Origin: Desulfobulbaceae bacterium
GTDB taxonomy: Bacteria > Desulfobacterota > Desulfobulbia > Desulfobulbales > Desulfocapsaceae
Assembly: GCA_024640625.1 (NCBI GenBank)
Contig: JAHEER010000039.1
Span: 1-33,300 of the forward strand
Direction of reading: 5' to 3'
Length of the DNA stretch: 33,300 nt
Positions within the stretch are counted from its first letter, which is position 1. Every line of letters starts with the position of its first letter. Below, in pieces: positions 25,505 through 32,931 of the stretch. The position numbers were made by a program, and so were the translations under genes. The notes under the pieces were generated by a model that did not search any database, was not told where the DNA came from, and worked only from the letters and a program-made list of their open reading frames with translations.

Positions 25505-26530
25505 CTAATTGCTTACCTGCATGATATCGATGGCGCGGCGATCAAAATTCTTGCGTCGATCATAGAAAATCTCGTTGCCATTGCTGTCAAATAGGGGGAA
25601 AGCCGTGTCTGTCGGATTGAGACGACGGTCCTGCCTGGTCCTGACCAGGTGGACCTTTTTGGGCTTATGCTGGGCGGTCATTTGGCCGCGATTCTGGGCA
25701 AGAACGAACCGGGCCATGGTTTTCAGATCCTTGTCCTTGAGCTGCAGAGCCGAGTCGACCCAGACCTTGGCGATGTCCATCAGTTCCTCATAGGTCACCG
25801 GATTGAAAATCTGCCTGACTTTATGAACTGACTGCAGGCCGTTTGCGGCGCGCCTATGTTTGCGGATAAAACAGTCGACCGCTTCGTAGCCCTGCCCGGA
25901 CTCGGCCAGGATGTCGACTAATCCCATCTTATGCAGTTCGGGGCCGCTGTAAATCTTTCCGGTGGTTATCATTTCCTCGGCTTTGACCATGCCCACCTTC
26001 CTGCCCAGAAAACTGTAGGCGCCCATACCGGGAAACAGGTTGAAGCGAATTTCCGGAAGACCCATTTGCGAGTGTTTTTCGGCAATCAGGTAATTGCTTG
26101 ACATGGCCGATTCGAAGCCGCCCCCCAGGGCTGAACCCTCGACGTAGGAAATCGTGGTCAGAGGCAGGTTGAGATTTACCGTGTTGGTGTAGCAGATATC
26201 GATGCAATAGGTGGCATATTCGAGCAATTGCCGGCGATTGCAGTTTTGAATTAGATGTATGAACAACTCGAGATCGCCGCCGAGATTGAACACGCCCGGG
26301 GTCTGGGAGGCCAGAATCAGGTAGCGTATGGGAAACTCGTCCAGTCCTTTCCCGGCTTCGAAATACCTGATGACCGCCTGCTGTATCTGCTTCGATTCCT
26401 TCAGCATTCTCGGTGAAAAGCAGGGCCGCTGGGCGGGGTTGAAGTAGCACCAGAGCGCTTCCTGGTTGTGATCATAACGAACCGACATCTCCTTGTACGG
26501 GCCGAAAATCTCTCTGAATTGGGTAGACAT
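25505..26530 (-). CDS. rpfF: RpfF-like crotonase-fold synthase of a diffusible signal factor (cis-2-unsaturated fatty acid)
   Basis: A 341-residue cytosolic protein of the RpfF branch of the enoyl-CoA hydratase superfamily. RpfF enzymes dehydrate 3-hydroxyacyl-ACP and release a cis-2-unsaturated fatty acid used as a quorum signal. Diagnostic stretches are TPGVFNLGGDLELFIHLI, SYVEGSALGGGFESAMSSN and QMGLPEIRFNLFPGMGAYSF. The two glutamates fall at residues 140 and 160 here, next to the catalytic Glu141 and Glu161 described for Xanthomonas RpfF. The ATG at 26530 has AAGGA five bases upstream; the open frame to 26581 lacks such support. It is about 50 residues longer than Xanthomonas RpfF, with a C-terminal tail containing DRRKNFDRR. 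A good promoter stands 60-90 bases upstream. An ordinary enoyl-CoA hydratase is less likely because the GGDLELF and NLFPGMGAYSF stretches are RpfF-specific. Confidence 0.85.
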   Translation of the reverse strand: MSTQFREIFGPYKEMSVRYDHNQEALWCYFNPAQRPCFSPRMLKESKQIQQAVIRYFEAGKGLDEFPIRYLILASQTPGVFNLGGDLELFIHLIQNCNRRQLLEYATYCIDICYTNTVNLNLPLTTISYVEGSALGGGFESAMSSNYLIAEKHSQMGLPEIRFNLFPGMGAYSFLGRKVGMVKAEEMITTGKIYSGPELHKMGLVDILAESGQGYEAVDCFIRKHRRAANGLQSVHKVRQIFNPVTYEELMDIAKVWVDSALQLKDKDLKTMARFVLAQNRGQMTAQHKPKKVHLVRTRQDRRLNPTDTAFPLFDSNGNEIFYDRRKNFDRRAIDIMQVSN

Positions 26531-26595
26531 GCGTTTCCTTGTAGTACGACAGCGAAGGCGATAGTTAAAATTTTGACACAATATTTATGTTTTCG

Positions 26596-26624
26596 ATTAT
26601 CATTCCCGAGATAATTGATATCAA
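26596..26624 (-). promoter_or_regulatory. Candidate sigma70 promoter for the rpfF-like gene
   Basis: On the minus strand, TTGATA (26619-26624) and GATAAT (26596-26601) are exactly 17 bp apart, each matching five of six consensus bases. The start point would lie about 60 bases before the ATG at 26530. This is the best-formed promoter I saw in the window. Confidence 0.6.
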
Positions 26625-26769
26625 GCGTCAGAAACCTCGGCACACAGGTCAAAATATTGTCACCAAGAGGTGTTCGATTGGGTAAGTTGCAAAAGAGAAG
26701 CCAGATTGATTCCCGTTTCCCCAAAAACCAGATCCAGGAACTTCATTTTCTGTTCTGAGGAAGGCTAGA

Positions 26770-27687
26770 ATGCCCACCGGAGCCTGCGGAATACACTGCG
26801 ATGCCTGTCGTCTGAACCAGCGGGGAGTATGCTCCAGCTGCGGCAGCGGGACAAGTGAGCAGGCTCGGTCGAAACTTGAAGCTCAGGAGCGTCTGCTGGG
26901 TGCACCATGTCCTCTTTTGGCCTGCGCCCGGTTGAACCGTATCGATTACTGTCTAGGGGACTGCGATCAGTTTCCCTGTGAGAATTTTTCTAGCGACGGT
27001 ATATCAGGCTATCCGTTCAGCAACGGCTATCTGAATATGCAGAAGAGAAGGAGAAAACTTTTGGAGAACTCAGATCAACCCGGGGAGCAGTTACCAATAC
27101 CGGATCAACATTGGCAGGAAATCAACCATAGAGGACTCGAGGATATCGTGCGCTGCTCCGGCGCCACGCTTGCAGACGACGGCACGCTCACACTTGAGAT
27201 GCTCACCAGATCATTGCGGATCGACACAACCCGGCAACAAGTGGACATTGAGCGCCAGGGGCACTGGCAGGCGGCGCCCCCCCTGCCCGCTTTTGTGGCC
27301 GTGGTCTATCTGGCCAAGTGCCGGTCAGTGCCACTGAGCGGACAATGGGTGAGTGAAAAAGATCTGTCCTGCCGTGAGTTTTTTCGAGGACCCCATCAAT
27401 TACGCACCGAAGCGGTGCTTGAAAGATTTAGCCACGATGTCGATGCGTTCTTAGCAGCCGCCAAAAAGTACGGTGGGGTAGAAATTGACGAAAGCGGCGA
27501 CGCCGCCGTCAGGCTCTGGGTTCTCCCGTTCATTCCGTTCAAGCTCATTCTCTGGTGCGGCGATGACGAACTCGAGCCGGCCCTGACCGTGCTGTATGAT
27601 AAATCTATTGATCTGCTGCTGCCCGGGGACGGAATATGGGCGCTGGTCCAGATGGTTTGTGAGGCGCTTGCTGATCAATCACTCTAA
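26770..27687 (+). CDS. Cysteine-rich DUF3786-domain protein, putative metal binding
   Basis: A 305-residue cytosolic protein. The N-terminal 75 residues are rich in cysteines in pairs (CGIHCDAC, GVCSSCGSG, CPLLAC, YCLGDCDQFPC), the layout of DUF3795-like zinc or iron-sulfur binding modules. From about residue 110 the DUF3786 domain follows, with LPAFVAVVYLAKCRSVPLSG, WVSEKDLSCREFFRGPHQL and FIPFKLILWCGDDELEPALT. DUF3786 is common in strict anaerobes and its function is not established. GAGGAAGG precedes the ATG by five bases. Its last nine bases overlap the tail of the converging HesA/ThiF-type gene. A redox or cofactor role is only a guess. Confidence 0.83.
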   Translation: MPTGACGIHCDACRLNQRGVCSSCGSGTSEQARSKLEAQERLLGAPCPLLACARLNRIDYCLGDCDQFPCENFSSDGISGYPFSNGYLNMQKRRRKLLENSDQPGEQLPIPDQHWQEINHRGLEDIVRCSGATLADDGTLTLEMLTRSLRIDTTRQQVDIERQGHWQAAPPLPAFVAVVYLAKCRSVPLSGQWVSEKDLSCREFFRGPHQLRTEAVLERFSHDVDAFLAAAKKYGGVEIDESGDAAVRLWVLPFIPFKLILWCGDDELEPALTVLYDKSIDLLLPGDGIWALVQMVCEALADQSL

Positions 27688-28536
27688 ATCGACGATTTCA
27701 AGAGTATGATCGATCAGATCGGTGAACAGCAGCCTGTTTCTGAGGCCCGATGGATTGCCGACAACCATGGCAACCACCTCGGCACACTCCATGGCCGCCA
27801 TGGTGATGGCGGCAAAAGGCAGGGTTCCCATGGTTTTTTCCACCCCACGGTGAACTGCCTTTTCAGGCGGACCGTATACTCTTGATAAGCCCCGATCCTC
27901 CGGAAAGGTGACCGTGAGCTGGCCGGAGGTGCCGCCGATGGCCGCAGATACCATGACTATTCCCATCTTCCTGCAGGCCGCTTCCAATGTGAACCGATCG
28001 GTGATAGAATCGAGGCAATCGACCGCAATAGTGGAATCACCCAGCAGATTTTCCGCGTTTTCAGCGGTGAGAAACGAGGTCACCGCTCTTGCCTCCACCG
28101 CCGGATTGACCGCTTGCACCCGTGCCTCGGCAACCACAGCTTTGGGCGTGCCCAGCACCTCGGTGCTGCTCAGCAGCTGCCGGTTCAAATTGGAATCATC
28201 GAAGCGGTCGCCATCCACCAGGGTCAGGCGGCCGATGCCTATCCGAGCCAGAATCTCGGTGACCGTGCCGCCGAGGCCGCCAAGACCGATCACGGCGACA
28301 TGGCTCACCAGGAGTTTGATCTGATCCTCGCTGGTGAGCCGCCTCTGGTTTCTGGCATAGACCTCGGGGACGATTCCCTGCTGCAGCGCAACAAGCTGCA
28401 CCACTTTATGGTCCGAGTCTTGGATGTCGGCCAGGCGGCACTGCTCGGCAAACGACAGCGAGCGGTAGGTGCTGCCGTCGGGTCGTTTTTTTGGAGCCGC
28501 AGCCTTGGCAACCTTTTCGATCAAACCGTCCCGCAT
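27679..28536 (-). CDS. HesA/MoeB/ThiF-family E1-like adenylyltransferase
   Basis: A 285-residue cytosolic protein with the ThiF fold. The nucleotide-binding stretch is VAVIGLGGLGGTVTEILARI, followed by LTLVDGDRFDDSNLNRQLL with its conserved arginine and by TIAVDCLDSITDRFTLE. These enzymes adenylate the C-terminal glycine of a small ubiquitin-like carrier (ThiS, MoaD) or another substrate before sulfur transfer. I see no CxxC zinc pair and no rhodanese domain, which puts it nearer the short HesA-type proteins than MoeB. The start at 28536 (MRDGLIEKVAKAAAPKKRP) has AAGGA upstream; an ATG at 28554 is the alternative. No carrier protein gene is in view. Molybdopterin- or thiamin-related sulfur transfer is inference. 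Confidence 0.87.
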   Translation of the reverse strand: MRDGLIEKVAKAAAPKKRPDGSTYRSLSFAEQCRLADIQDSDHKVVQLVALQQGIVPEVYARNQRRLTSEDQIKLLVSHVAVIGLGGLGGTVTEILARIGIGRLTLVDGDRFDDSNLNRQLLSSTEVLGTPKAVVAEARVQAVNPAVEARAVTSFLTAENAENLLGDSTIAVDCLDSITDRFTLEAACRKMGIVMVSAAIGGTSGQLTVTFPEDRGLSRVYGPPEKAVHRGVEKTMGTLPFAAITMAAMECAEVVAMVVGNPSGLRNRLLFTDLIDHTLEIVDLE

Positions 28537-28624
28537 TTTCTCTTCCTTAGCCATGTCGCCACACTGCGAAGTGACACGATGGTGCCTTGAACTAATGTCG
28601 CTTGCGTATAGGAAACACCATATT

Positions 28625-28650
28625 GGGGACACAATGATGATTGTGTCCCC
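28625..28650. repeat. Perfect 26-base palindrome (11-bp stem, 4-base loop), REP-like
   Basis: GGGGACACAAT (28625-28635) and ATTGTGTCCCC (28640-28650) pair perfectly around the loop GATG. It lies 90 bases upstream of the HesA/ThiF-type gene. Sequences of the type TTGGGGACACA occur at the ends of REP-type elements and their RAYT transposases, which suggests a solitary REP-like remnant; that link is from memory. Without a T-run it is not a convincing terminator. Confidence 0.65.
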
Positions 28651-28682
28651 TCTGGCAGCTACTTTTTTCTCAATGTTATCTC

Positions 28683-28807
28683 GAAAAATTAGGATTTTTG
28701 TTCAAAGTCGTAGCGTGCGGTAAAATTGACCCGGAGGCGTATAGGTAATACGTCGAGGACTCAATTTTGCCGCACAACGAAGGATTTGGACAAAAAAACA
28801 ATTTTTC
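28683..28807. repeat. 125-bp fold-back element downstream of plsY
   Basis: The two halves are imperfect inverted copies centred at 28745. Outer arms GAAAAATT (28683-28690) and AATTTTTC (28800-28807) are perfect. A 15-base block GTGCGGTAAAATTGA (28715-28729) matches TCAATTTTGCCGCAC (28761-28775) with one mismatch that still pairs as G-U. The centre has CGTAT and ATACG flanking AGGTA. Compensated changes keep the stem. It touches the plsY stop codon and may help end plsY mRNA. It is most likely a dispersed structured repeat of the genome. Confidence 0.7.
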
Positions 28808-29399
28808 AAGGTGACTTCCAAGTCTTTTCTTCACCCCTGACCAGCCTGCCGATATTCTCGTGGTGTTTGATCCAGATCAGAAGGGCAATGATTATCCCGG
28901 TGGCTATTGCCCCCGCCGACTCACCCAACAACCAGAGCCACAGCGGGGAAAGCCCTGCGCCCAGCAACGATCCAGCGGACACGAACCCGGTCAGTGCCAC
29001 GGTGGCCACAAAGACGGCAACAGTGATGGCGACCGCCACGGGAGAGAGAAAGAGAAGGACGCCCACTCCGGTGGCCACCCCTTTGCCGCCCTTGAACCCG
29101 AGGTAGACCGGAAACATATGGCCGACCACGGCACAGATTCCGCAGAGCAGCAGGAGAAATTCCCTTCCCGATCCCTGCGGCAGCAGTGTGGAGGCGATAT
29201 AGATCGGTAAAAAACCTTTCAGGACATCAAGTAACAGCGTGAGCACACCCAATTTTTTCCCCGCCAGGCGGGTGACATTGGTGGCGCCGATATTGCCGCT
29301 GCCCGAGGCGCGCACATCGACTCCGGCCAGCCTGCCGATCAGCAGGCCAAAGGGAATTGCGCCGATAAGGTAGCTTGCAATTGGCAACAGGATGTTCAT
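28806..29399 (-). CDS. plsY: Glycerol-3-phosphate acyltransferase PlsY
   Basis: A 197-residue inner-membrane enzyme with about five to seven helices that transfers the acyl group of acyl-phosphate to glycerol 3-phosphate, the first step of phospholipid synthesis. Signature stretches are YLIGAIPFGLLIGRLAGVDV, ASGSGNIGATNVTRLAGKK, VGHMFPVYLGFKGGKGVATG and IWIKHHENIGRLVRGEE. The ATG at 29399 gives the usual PlsY start; the frame is open further upstream (to 29498) but that part has no PlsY likeness. There is no clear ribosome binding site. It is divergent from def-fmt, and both ends of the region (plsY, pgpA) belong to phospholipid synthesis. Confidence 0.95.
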   Translation of the reverse strand: MNILLPIASYLIGAIPFGLLIGRLAGVDVRASGSGNIGATNVTRLAGKKLGVLTLLLDVLKGFLPIYIASTLLPQGSGREFLLLLCGICAVVGHMFPVYLGFKGGKGVATGVGVLLFLSPVAVAITVAVFVATVALTGFVSAGSLLGAGLSPLWLWLLGESAGAIATGIIIALLIWIKHHENIGRLVRGEEKTWKSP

Positions 29400-29564
29400 A
29401 ATGTGTGTGTATTCGCGAATCAGATGATTGCTGATTGTGGCACTGTATCCTGTTCCCGTCGGCAACGCAACAACAGGCGCGGCCAGCGCAAGGATCATTG
29501 GTCAAGCGATACGGCCTGTGGTAAATAGATAAGCTGACAAACTTTTAGATCATATTGCATAGCT

Positions 29565-30080
29565 ATGGCACTAAGGAAAATAATCGAATACCCCGAGCCC
29601 CTGCTCAGGGTCAAAGCCAAGAAAGTGGACACCTTTGACGAGGAACTCAAAATTCTTGTCGAGGATATGGCCGAGACCATGTGGGAGGCACCCGGTGTCG
29701 GTCTGGCGGCTCCCCAGGTTGCCCAGTCGGTGCGGGTCATCGTTGTCGATGTCACGGAACCGGGCGAAGAAAAACACTACATGGCCCTGATAAACCCTGA
29801 AATAGTCGAACATGAAGGTACCCAACTGGATGAGGAAGGATGTTTGAGCGTGCCGGAGCTCACTGCCCAGGTGCAGCGCTACAAGAAGGTTACTGTCGAC
29901 TATCAGAGCGAAGACGGCACCTCCAAGCAACTGATAGCCGAAGATCGGATTGCGGTGGTGCTCCAGCATGAGATCGACCATCTCGACGGCATCCTGTTCA
30001 TCGATCATCTCTCTCCGCTGAAACGCAATCTGTACAAGAAAAAACGTAAAAAGATGCTGGCCCTGGAGCAGACCGGCTGA
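29565..30080 (+). CDS. def: Peptide deformylase
   Basis: A 171-residue metalloenzyme that removes the formyl group from the first methionine of new proteins. All three motifs are present: GVGLAAPQV, EGCLSVPE (metal-ligand Cys) and QHEIDHLDG (HExxH metal site). The length and start MALRKIIEYPEPLLRVKAK are standard. No Shine-Dalgarno sequence precedes the ATG, so it may be read from a very short leader. Its TGA overlaps the fmt ATG by one base. It is the first gene of def-fmt-larC-pgpA; formylation and deformylation are thus coupled. Confidence 0.97.
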   Translation: MALRKIIEYPEPLLRVKAKKVDTFDEELKILVEDMAETMWEAPGVGLAAPQVAQSVRVIVVDVTEPGEEKHYMALINPEIVEHEGTQLDEEGCLSVPELTAQVQRYKKVTVDYQSEDGTSKQLIAEDRIAVVLQHEIDHLDGILFIDHLSPLKRNLYKKKRKKMLALEQTG

Positions 30081-31042
30081 TGGAGCGGCAGCCACTTCGC
30101 ATCCTGTTCATGGGCACCCCCGACTTTGCGGTGCCGACGCTGGAGGCGCTCATCCAGGGACCCGACGAGATCATTGCGGTGGTGACCCAGCCCGATCGAT
30201 CGAAAGGGCGGGGAAGAAAGCTGGTTCCGCCGCCGGTCAAAGTGGTGGCTGAAAAATACGGTATCGACCTTTATCAGCCCAAGGGAATCAGGTCTGCGGA
30301 ATTTATCACCACCCTAAAAAGCTATGCCCCGGATCTTATCGTCGTTGCCGCCTACGGCAAAATCCTGCCGGAGACGATCATCGAACTGCCGCGGCATGGC
30401 TGCATCAACGTGCACGGTTCGCTCCTACCCCGGCACCGCGGAGCCGCTCCGATCCAATGGTCGATCATCAAGGGAGACCCCGAGGTCGGAGTGACCATCA
30501 TGCAGATGGACAAGGGAATGGACACTGGCAACATCCTGATGAAAGCGTCCATTACGCCCGATCCCGACGAAACCTCCGGAACCCTCTTTCCCAAAATCGC
30601 CAGGCTCGGCAGTCATACCCTGATGGATACCCTTGATATGCTGGCCCAGGGCGGGCTGGCAATGATTGACCAGGATGAAAAGCAAGCCACCAGCGCGCCC
30701 ATGCTGAGAAAAGAAGACGGCCTCATCGACTGGTCCAGGTCCGCCCGCGAGATCCACTGCCTGATACGGGGCCTCGATCCCTGGCCGACCGCGTTTTCCT
30801 ACCTCGACGGCAGAAAGTTCCAGCTGTTCGGGCCCGAAGTGGTCCATCAGGGCAGCACCAGAAAACCCGGCACCCTACTGCGCGCTGACCGTGAGGGATT
30901 GCTAATAGCGGCCGGCGACACCTGCCTGCTGATCAAAGATATCAAAATGGAAGGCAAGCGGCGGATGGCCGTCGCTGATTTTCTTAACGGCTGGCCCCTG
31001 GAACCCGGAAGTGTGTTCGGACCCCAAAGTGATCAGTCATGA
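30080..31042 (+). CDS. fmt: Methionyl-tRNA formyltransferase
   Basis: A 320-residue cytosolic enzyme that formylates initiator Met-tRNA using 10-formyltetrahydrofolate. It opens LRILFMGTPDFAVPTLEAL and carries the catalytic segment INVHGSLLPRHRGAAPIQW (Asn and His) and MDKGMDTGNIL (Asp region). The C-terminal OB-like domain follows from about residue 205 (LIDWSRSAREIHCLIRGLDP). The length is typical. It overlaps def by one base at its start and larC by four bases (ATGA) at its end. Confidence 0.97.
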   Translation: MERQPLRILFMGTPDFAVPTLEALIQGPDEIIAVVTQPDRSKGRGRKLVPPPVKVVAEKYGIDLYQPKGIRSAEFITTLKSYAPDLIVVAAYGKILPETIIELPRHGCINVHGSLLPRHRGAAPIQWSIIKGDPEVGVTIMQMDKGMDTGNILMKASITPDPDETSGTLFPKIARLGSHTLMDTLDMLAQGGLAMIDQDEKQATSAPMLRKEDGLIDWSRSAREIHCLIRGLDPWPTAFSYLDGRKFQLFGPEVVHQGSTRKPGTLLRADREGLLIAAGDTCLLIKDIKMEGKRRMAVADFLNGWPLEPGSVFGPQSDQS

Positions 31043-32220
31043 CCCCGGCTGCCAACACCGTTTATCTTGACTGCTTCTCAGGCATCAGCGGCGATATGCT
31101 GCTGGGTGGTCTGCTGGACTGCGGTCTCCCCGAAGAAGCGCTGCAGAACGAACTGGCCAAACTGGGACTGGAGCCCTACCGGCTTGCAATTACCAGAGAA
31201 ACCCGCCAGTCGATAGCGGCCATATCGGTTCAGGTGTGCTCGGAGACCGACCAGCAGTTCAGGAATCTGGCAACGATCAGCGAACTTCTCGAACGGTCCA
31301 GTCTCGATCCGTCAATAAGCACACGAGCGCTGGCTGTTTTCGAACGGCTGGCCCGGGCCGAAGCCAAGGTCCACGGTAAGTCCATCGCTGAAATCCACTT
31401 TCACGAGGTGGGTGCCCTTGACACCATCATCGATATCGTCGGCGTGGTCGCCGGCTTTCATCTGCTCGGCATTTCTTCTGTCCATTGTTCCCCTCTACCG
31501 CTGGGCCGCGGTTTCGTCGACTGTGCCCACGGCACCCTGCCGCTGCCCGCGCCTGCGGTCTGCGAACTGCTGGAGAACATTCCGGTCACGGGCATAGATA
31601 CAGACCGGGAGCTGGTAACCCCCACCGGCGCGGCACTAGTTGCCGAACTGGTCGACCAGTTCGGCCCCATGCCGCCCATGACCGTCTTGAAAACCGGCTA
31701 CGGCGCGGGAGACGCGCCCGGCACAAAAGGCCGTCCCAACCTGCTGAGGCTCATCACCGGACGGACGGAAAAGGTGGCCGAGGCCCAGGAAGTCGAAGTA
31801 ATCGAGACCAGCCTCGATGACTGGAACCCGGAAGGATTTCCCTTTCTCTGCGCTAAATTGCTTGCTGCACACGCCCTCGATGTGAATCTCGCACCCATTC
31901 AGATGAAAAAGGGGCGCCCCGGATTCAGGCTGACGGTGATCGGCAGGACAGTCGACGCGCCCTCCCTCAAGGAGCTCATTTTCGATGAAACCTCGGCCAT
32001 CGGGGTGCGCTTCAGGACCGAGCAGCGAATGACACTGGCTCGGGAAATCGTTTCGGTGGAGACCCGCTGGGGTCCGGTCCAGGCTAAAAAGGTTGTCGCT
32101 CCCTCAGGTGTCAAGATCTATCCGGAATACGAATCCTGCAAGGACACCGCCACCCGGCACGATGTCACCCTCGATCAGGTGTACCGGGAAGTACTGATCA
32201 AATCCGGAGATACTGGTTGA
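31039..32220 (+). CDS. larC: LarC-type nickel-insertion protein (nickel-pincer cofactor biosynthesis)
   Basis: A 393-residue protein of the LarC family. LarC inserts nickel into pyridinium-3,5-bisthiocarboxylic acid mononucleotide in a CTP-dependent reaction, making the nickel-pincer cofactor first found in lactate racemase. Visible stretches are YLDCFSGISGDMLLGGLLDC at the N-terminus, AEIHFHEVGALDTIIDIVGV (histidine-rich), ELVTPTGAALVAELVDQFGP and VIETSLDDWNPEGFPFL, with FDETSAIGVRFRTEQRMTLA near the C-terminus. It is one uninterrupted frame, unlike Lactobacillus plantarum larC, which is split and joined by frameshifting. No larA, larB or larE is in view. It overlaps fmt by four bases and meets pgpA in a TGATG. 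Confidence 0.9.
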   Translation: MTPAANTVYLDCFSGISGDMLLGGLLDCGLPEEALQNELAKLGLEPYRLAITRETRQSIAAISVQVCSETDQQFRNLATISELLERSSLDPSISTRALAVFERLARAEAKVHGKSIAEIHFHEVGALDTIIDIVGVVAGFHLLGISSVHCSPLPLGRGFVDCAHGTLPLPAPAVCELLENIPVTGIDTDRELVTPTGAALVAELVDQFGPMPPMTVLKTGYGAGDAPGTKGRPNLLRLITGRTEKVAEAQEVEVIETSLDDWNPEGFPFLCAKLLAAHALDVNLAPIQMKKGRPGFRLTVIGRTVDAPSLKELIFDETSAIGVRFRTEQRMTLAREIVSVETRWGPVQAKKVVAPSGVKIYPEYESCKDTATRHDVTLDQVYREVLIKSGDTG

Positions 32221-32681
32221 TGGACAAGCTGATCGTGGCCCTGGCAACCGGTTTGTACAGCGGTAAAATACCATTCGCCCCGGGTACCTGGGGCTCGGCC
32301 TTTGCCCTGATTCCCTGGTATTTCTGCCGGGGCCTCTCCCTGGCTAACTACCTGATCGTCATGGCCGTGCTCTTCGTGGTCGGCTTCTTAACCGCGGGAT
32401 CGGCAGAAAAAATTTTGGATAGACCGGACCCGGGCTCCATCGTCATCGATGAGATCATGGGCATGTTTATCACCCTGACGTTGGCTCCCAACCATCCGGT
32501 GGCCTGGCTGCTTGGATTTATCCTTTTCAGAATTTTCGACGTGCTGAAACCCTTTCCGGTATCGTGGCTCGACACCCACCTGCACGGCGGCATCGGCATC
32601 ATGATGGACGACGTGATGGCCGGGATCTACGCCCTCGTCTGTCTGCAACTCATTTGGCTGGTAGTCGGCAGATTCTTCTAA
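32220..32681 (+). CDS. pgpA: Phosphatidylglycerophosphatase A
   Basis: A 153-residue inner-membrane phosphatase that makes phosphatidylglycerol from phosphatidylglycerophosphate. Family stretches are GLYSGKIPFAPGTWGSAFAL, SIVIDEIMGMFITL (acidic catalytic region) and FRIFDVLKPFPVSWLDT with MMDDVMAGIYA near the end. The ATG at 32220 overlaps the larC stop (TGATG); an adjoining upstream TTG is less likely. It is the last gene of the def-fmt-larC-pgpA unit. No terminator follows at once; the next 450 bases hold fold-back elements. Confidence 0.94.
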   Translation: MDKLIVALATGLYSGKIPFAPGTWGSAFALIPWYFCRGLSLANYLIVMAVLFVVGFLTAGSAEKILDRPDPGSIVIDEIMGMFITLTLAPNHPVAWLLGFILFRIFDVLKPFPVSWLDTHLHGGIGIMMDDVMAGIYALVCLQLIWLVVGRFF

Positions 32682-32729
32682 CAGGCTGGTTGACGGCTGT
32701 CTATTAATTCAGGATTTCTTGAACCAATC

Positions 32730-32901
32730 AGGCTTTAAAGTGACGGAGGGGGCATCAGCGACAGGTCCCGGAGGCCGCTGAAATCAGGCCCGCAGGGTTG
32801 CGCAGCAACCGGTTGTTAGAGGCCGAAGGCCGACATTCAGCCGGCCTCAGCGGCCGGAGGATCAGACCGAAAGCGTAGCACCCGGAGTCACTTTACAGCC
32901 T
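32730..32901. repeat. 172-bp fold-back element with 15-bp terminal inverted repeats (MITE-like)
   Basis: AGGCTTTAAAGTGAC (32730-32744) and GTCACTTTACAGCCT (32887-32901) are inverted repeats matching at 14 of 15 bases. Inward, both arms continue as an imperfect palindrome (shared GGCCGCTGA blocks), and the centre holds the hairpin GGTTGC-GCA-GCAACC and GGCC-GAA-GGCC. It encodes nothing plausible. The shape fits a non-autonomous miniature element or large structured repeat. No target-site duplication is obvious. Confidence 0.6.
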
Positions 32902-32931
32902 TGTTGCCAAATGACTTTTACCTGTTCCGCA

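Noticed and set aside
25470-25594. Small plus-strand ORF (41 residues) with GAGGAG upstream, antisense to the rpfF 3' end
   Set aside because: It overlaps a well-supported gene on the other strand, the ribosome-binding spacing is long, and the peptide has no recognisable features.
32670-32830. Integron attC-like site (TTCTAAC near the pgpA stop and GTTAGAG further on)
   Set aside because: Neither core matches the RYYYAAC and GTTRRRY consensus fully, the spacing structure is wrong and no integrase or cassette is present.
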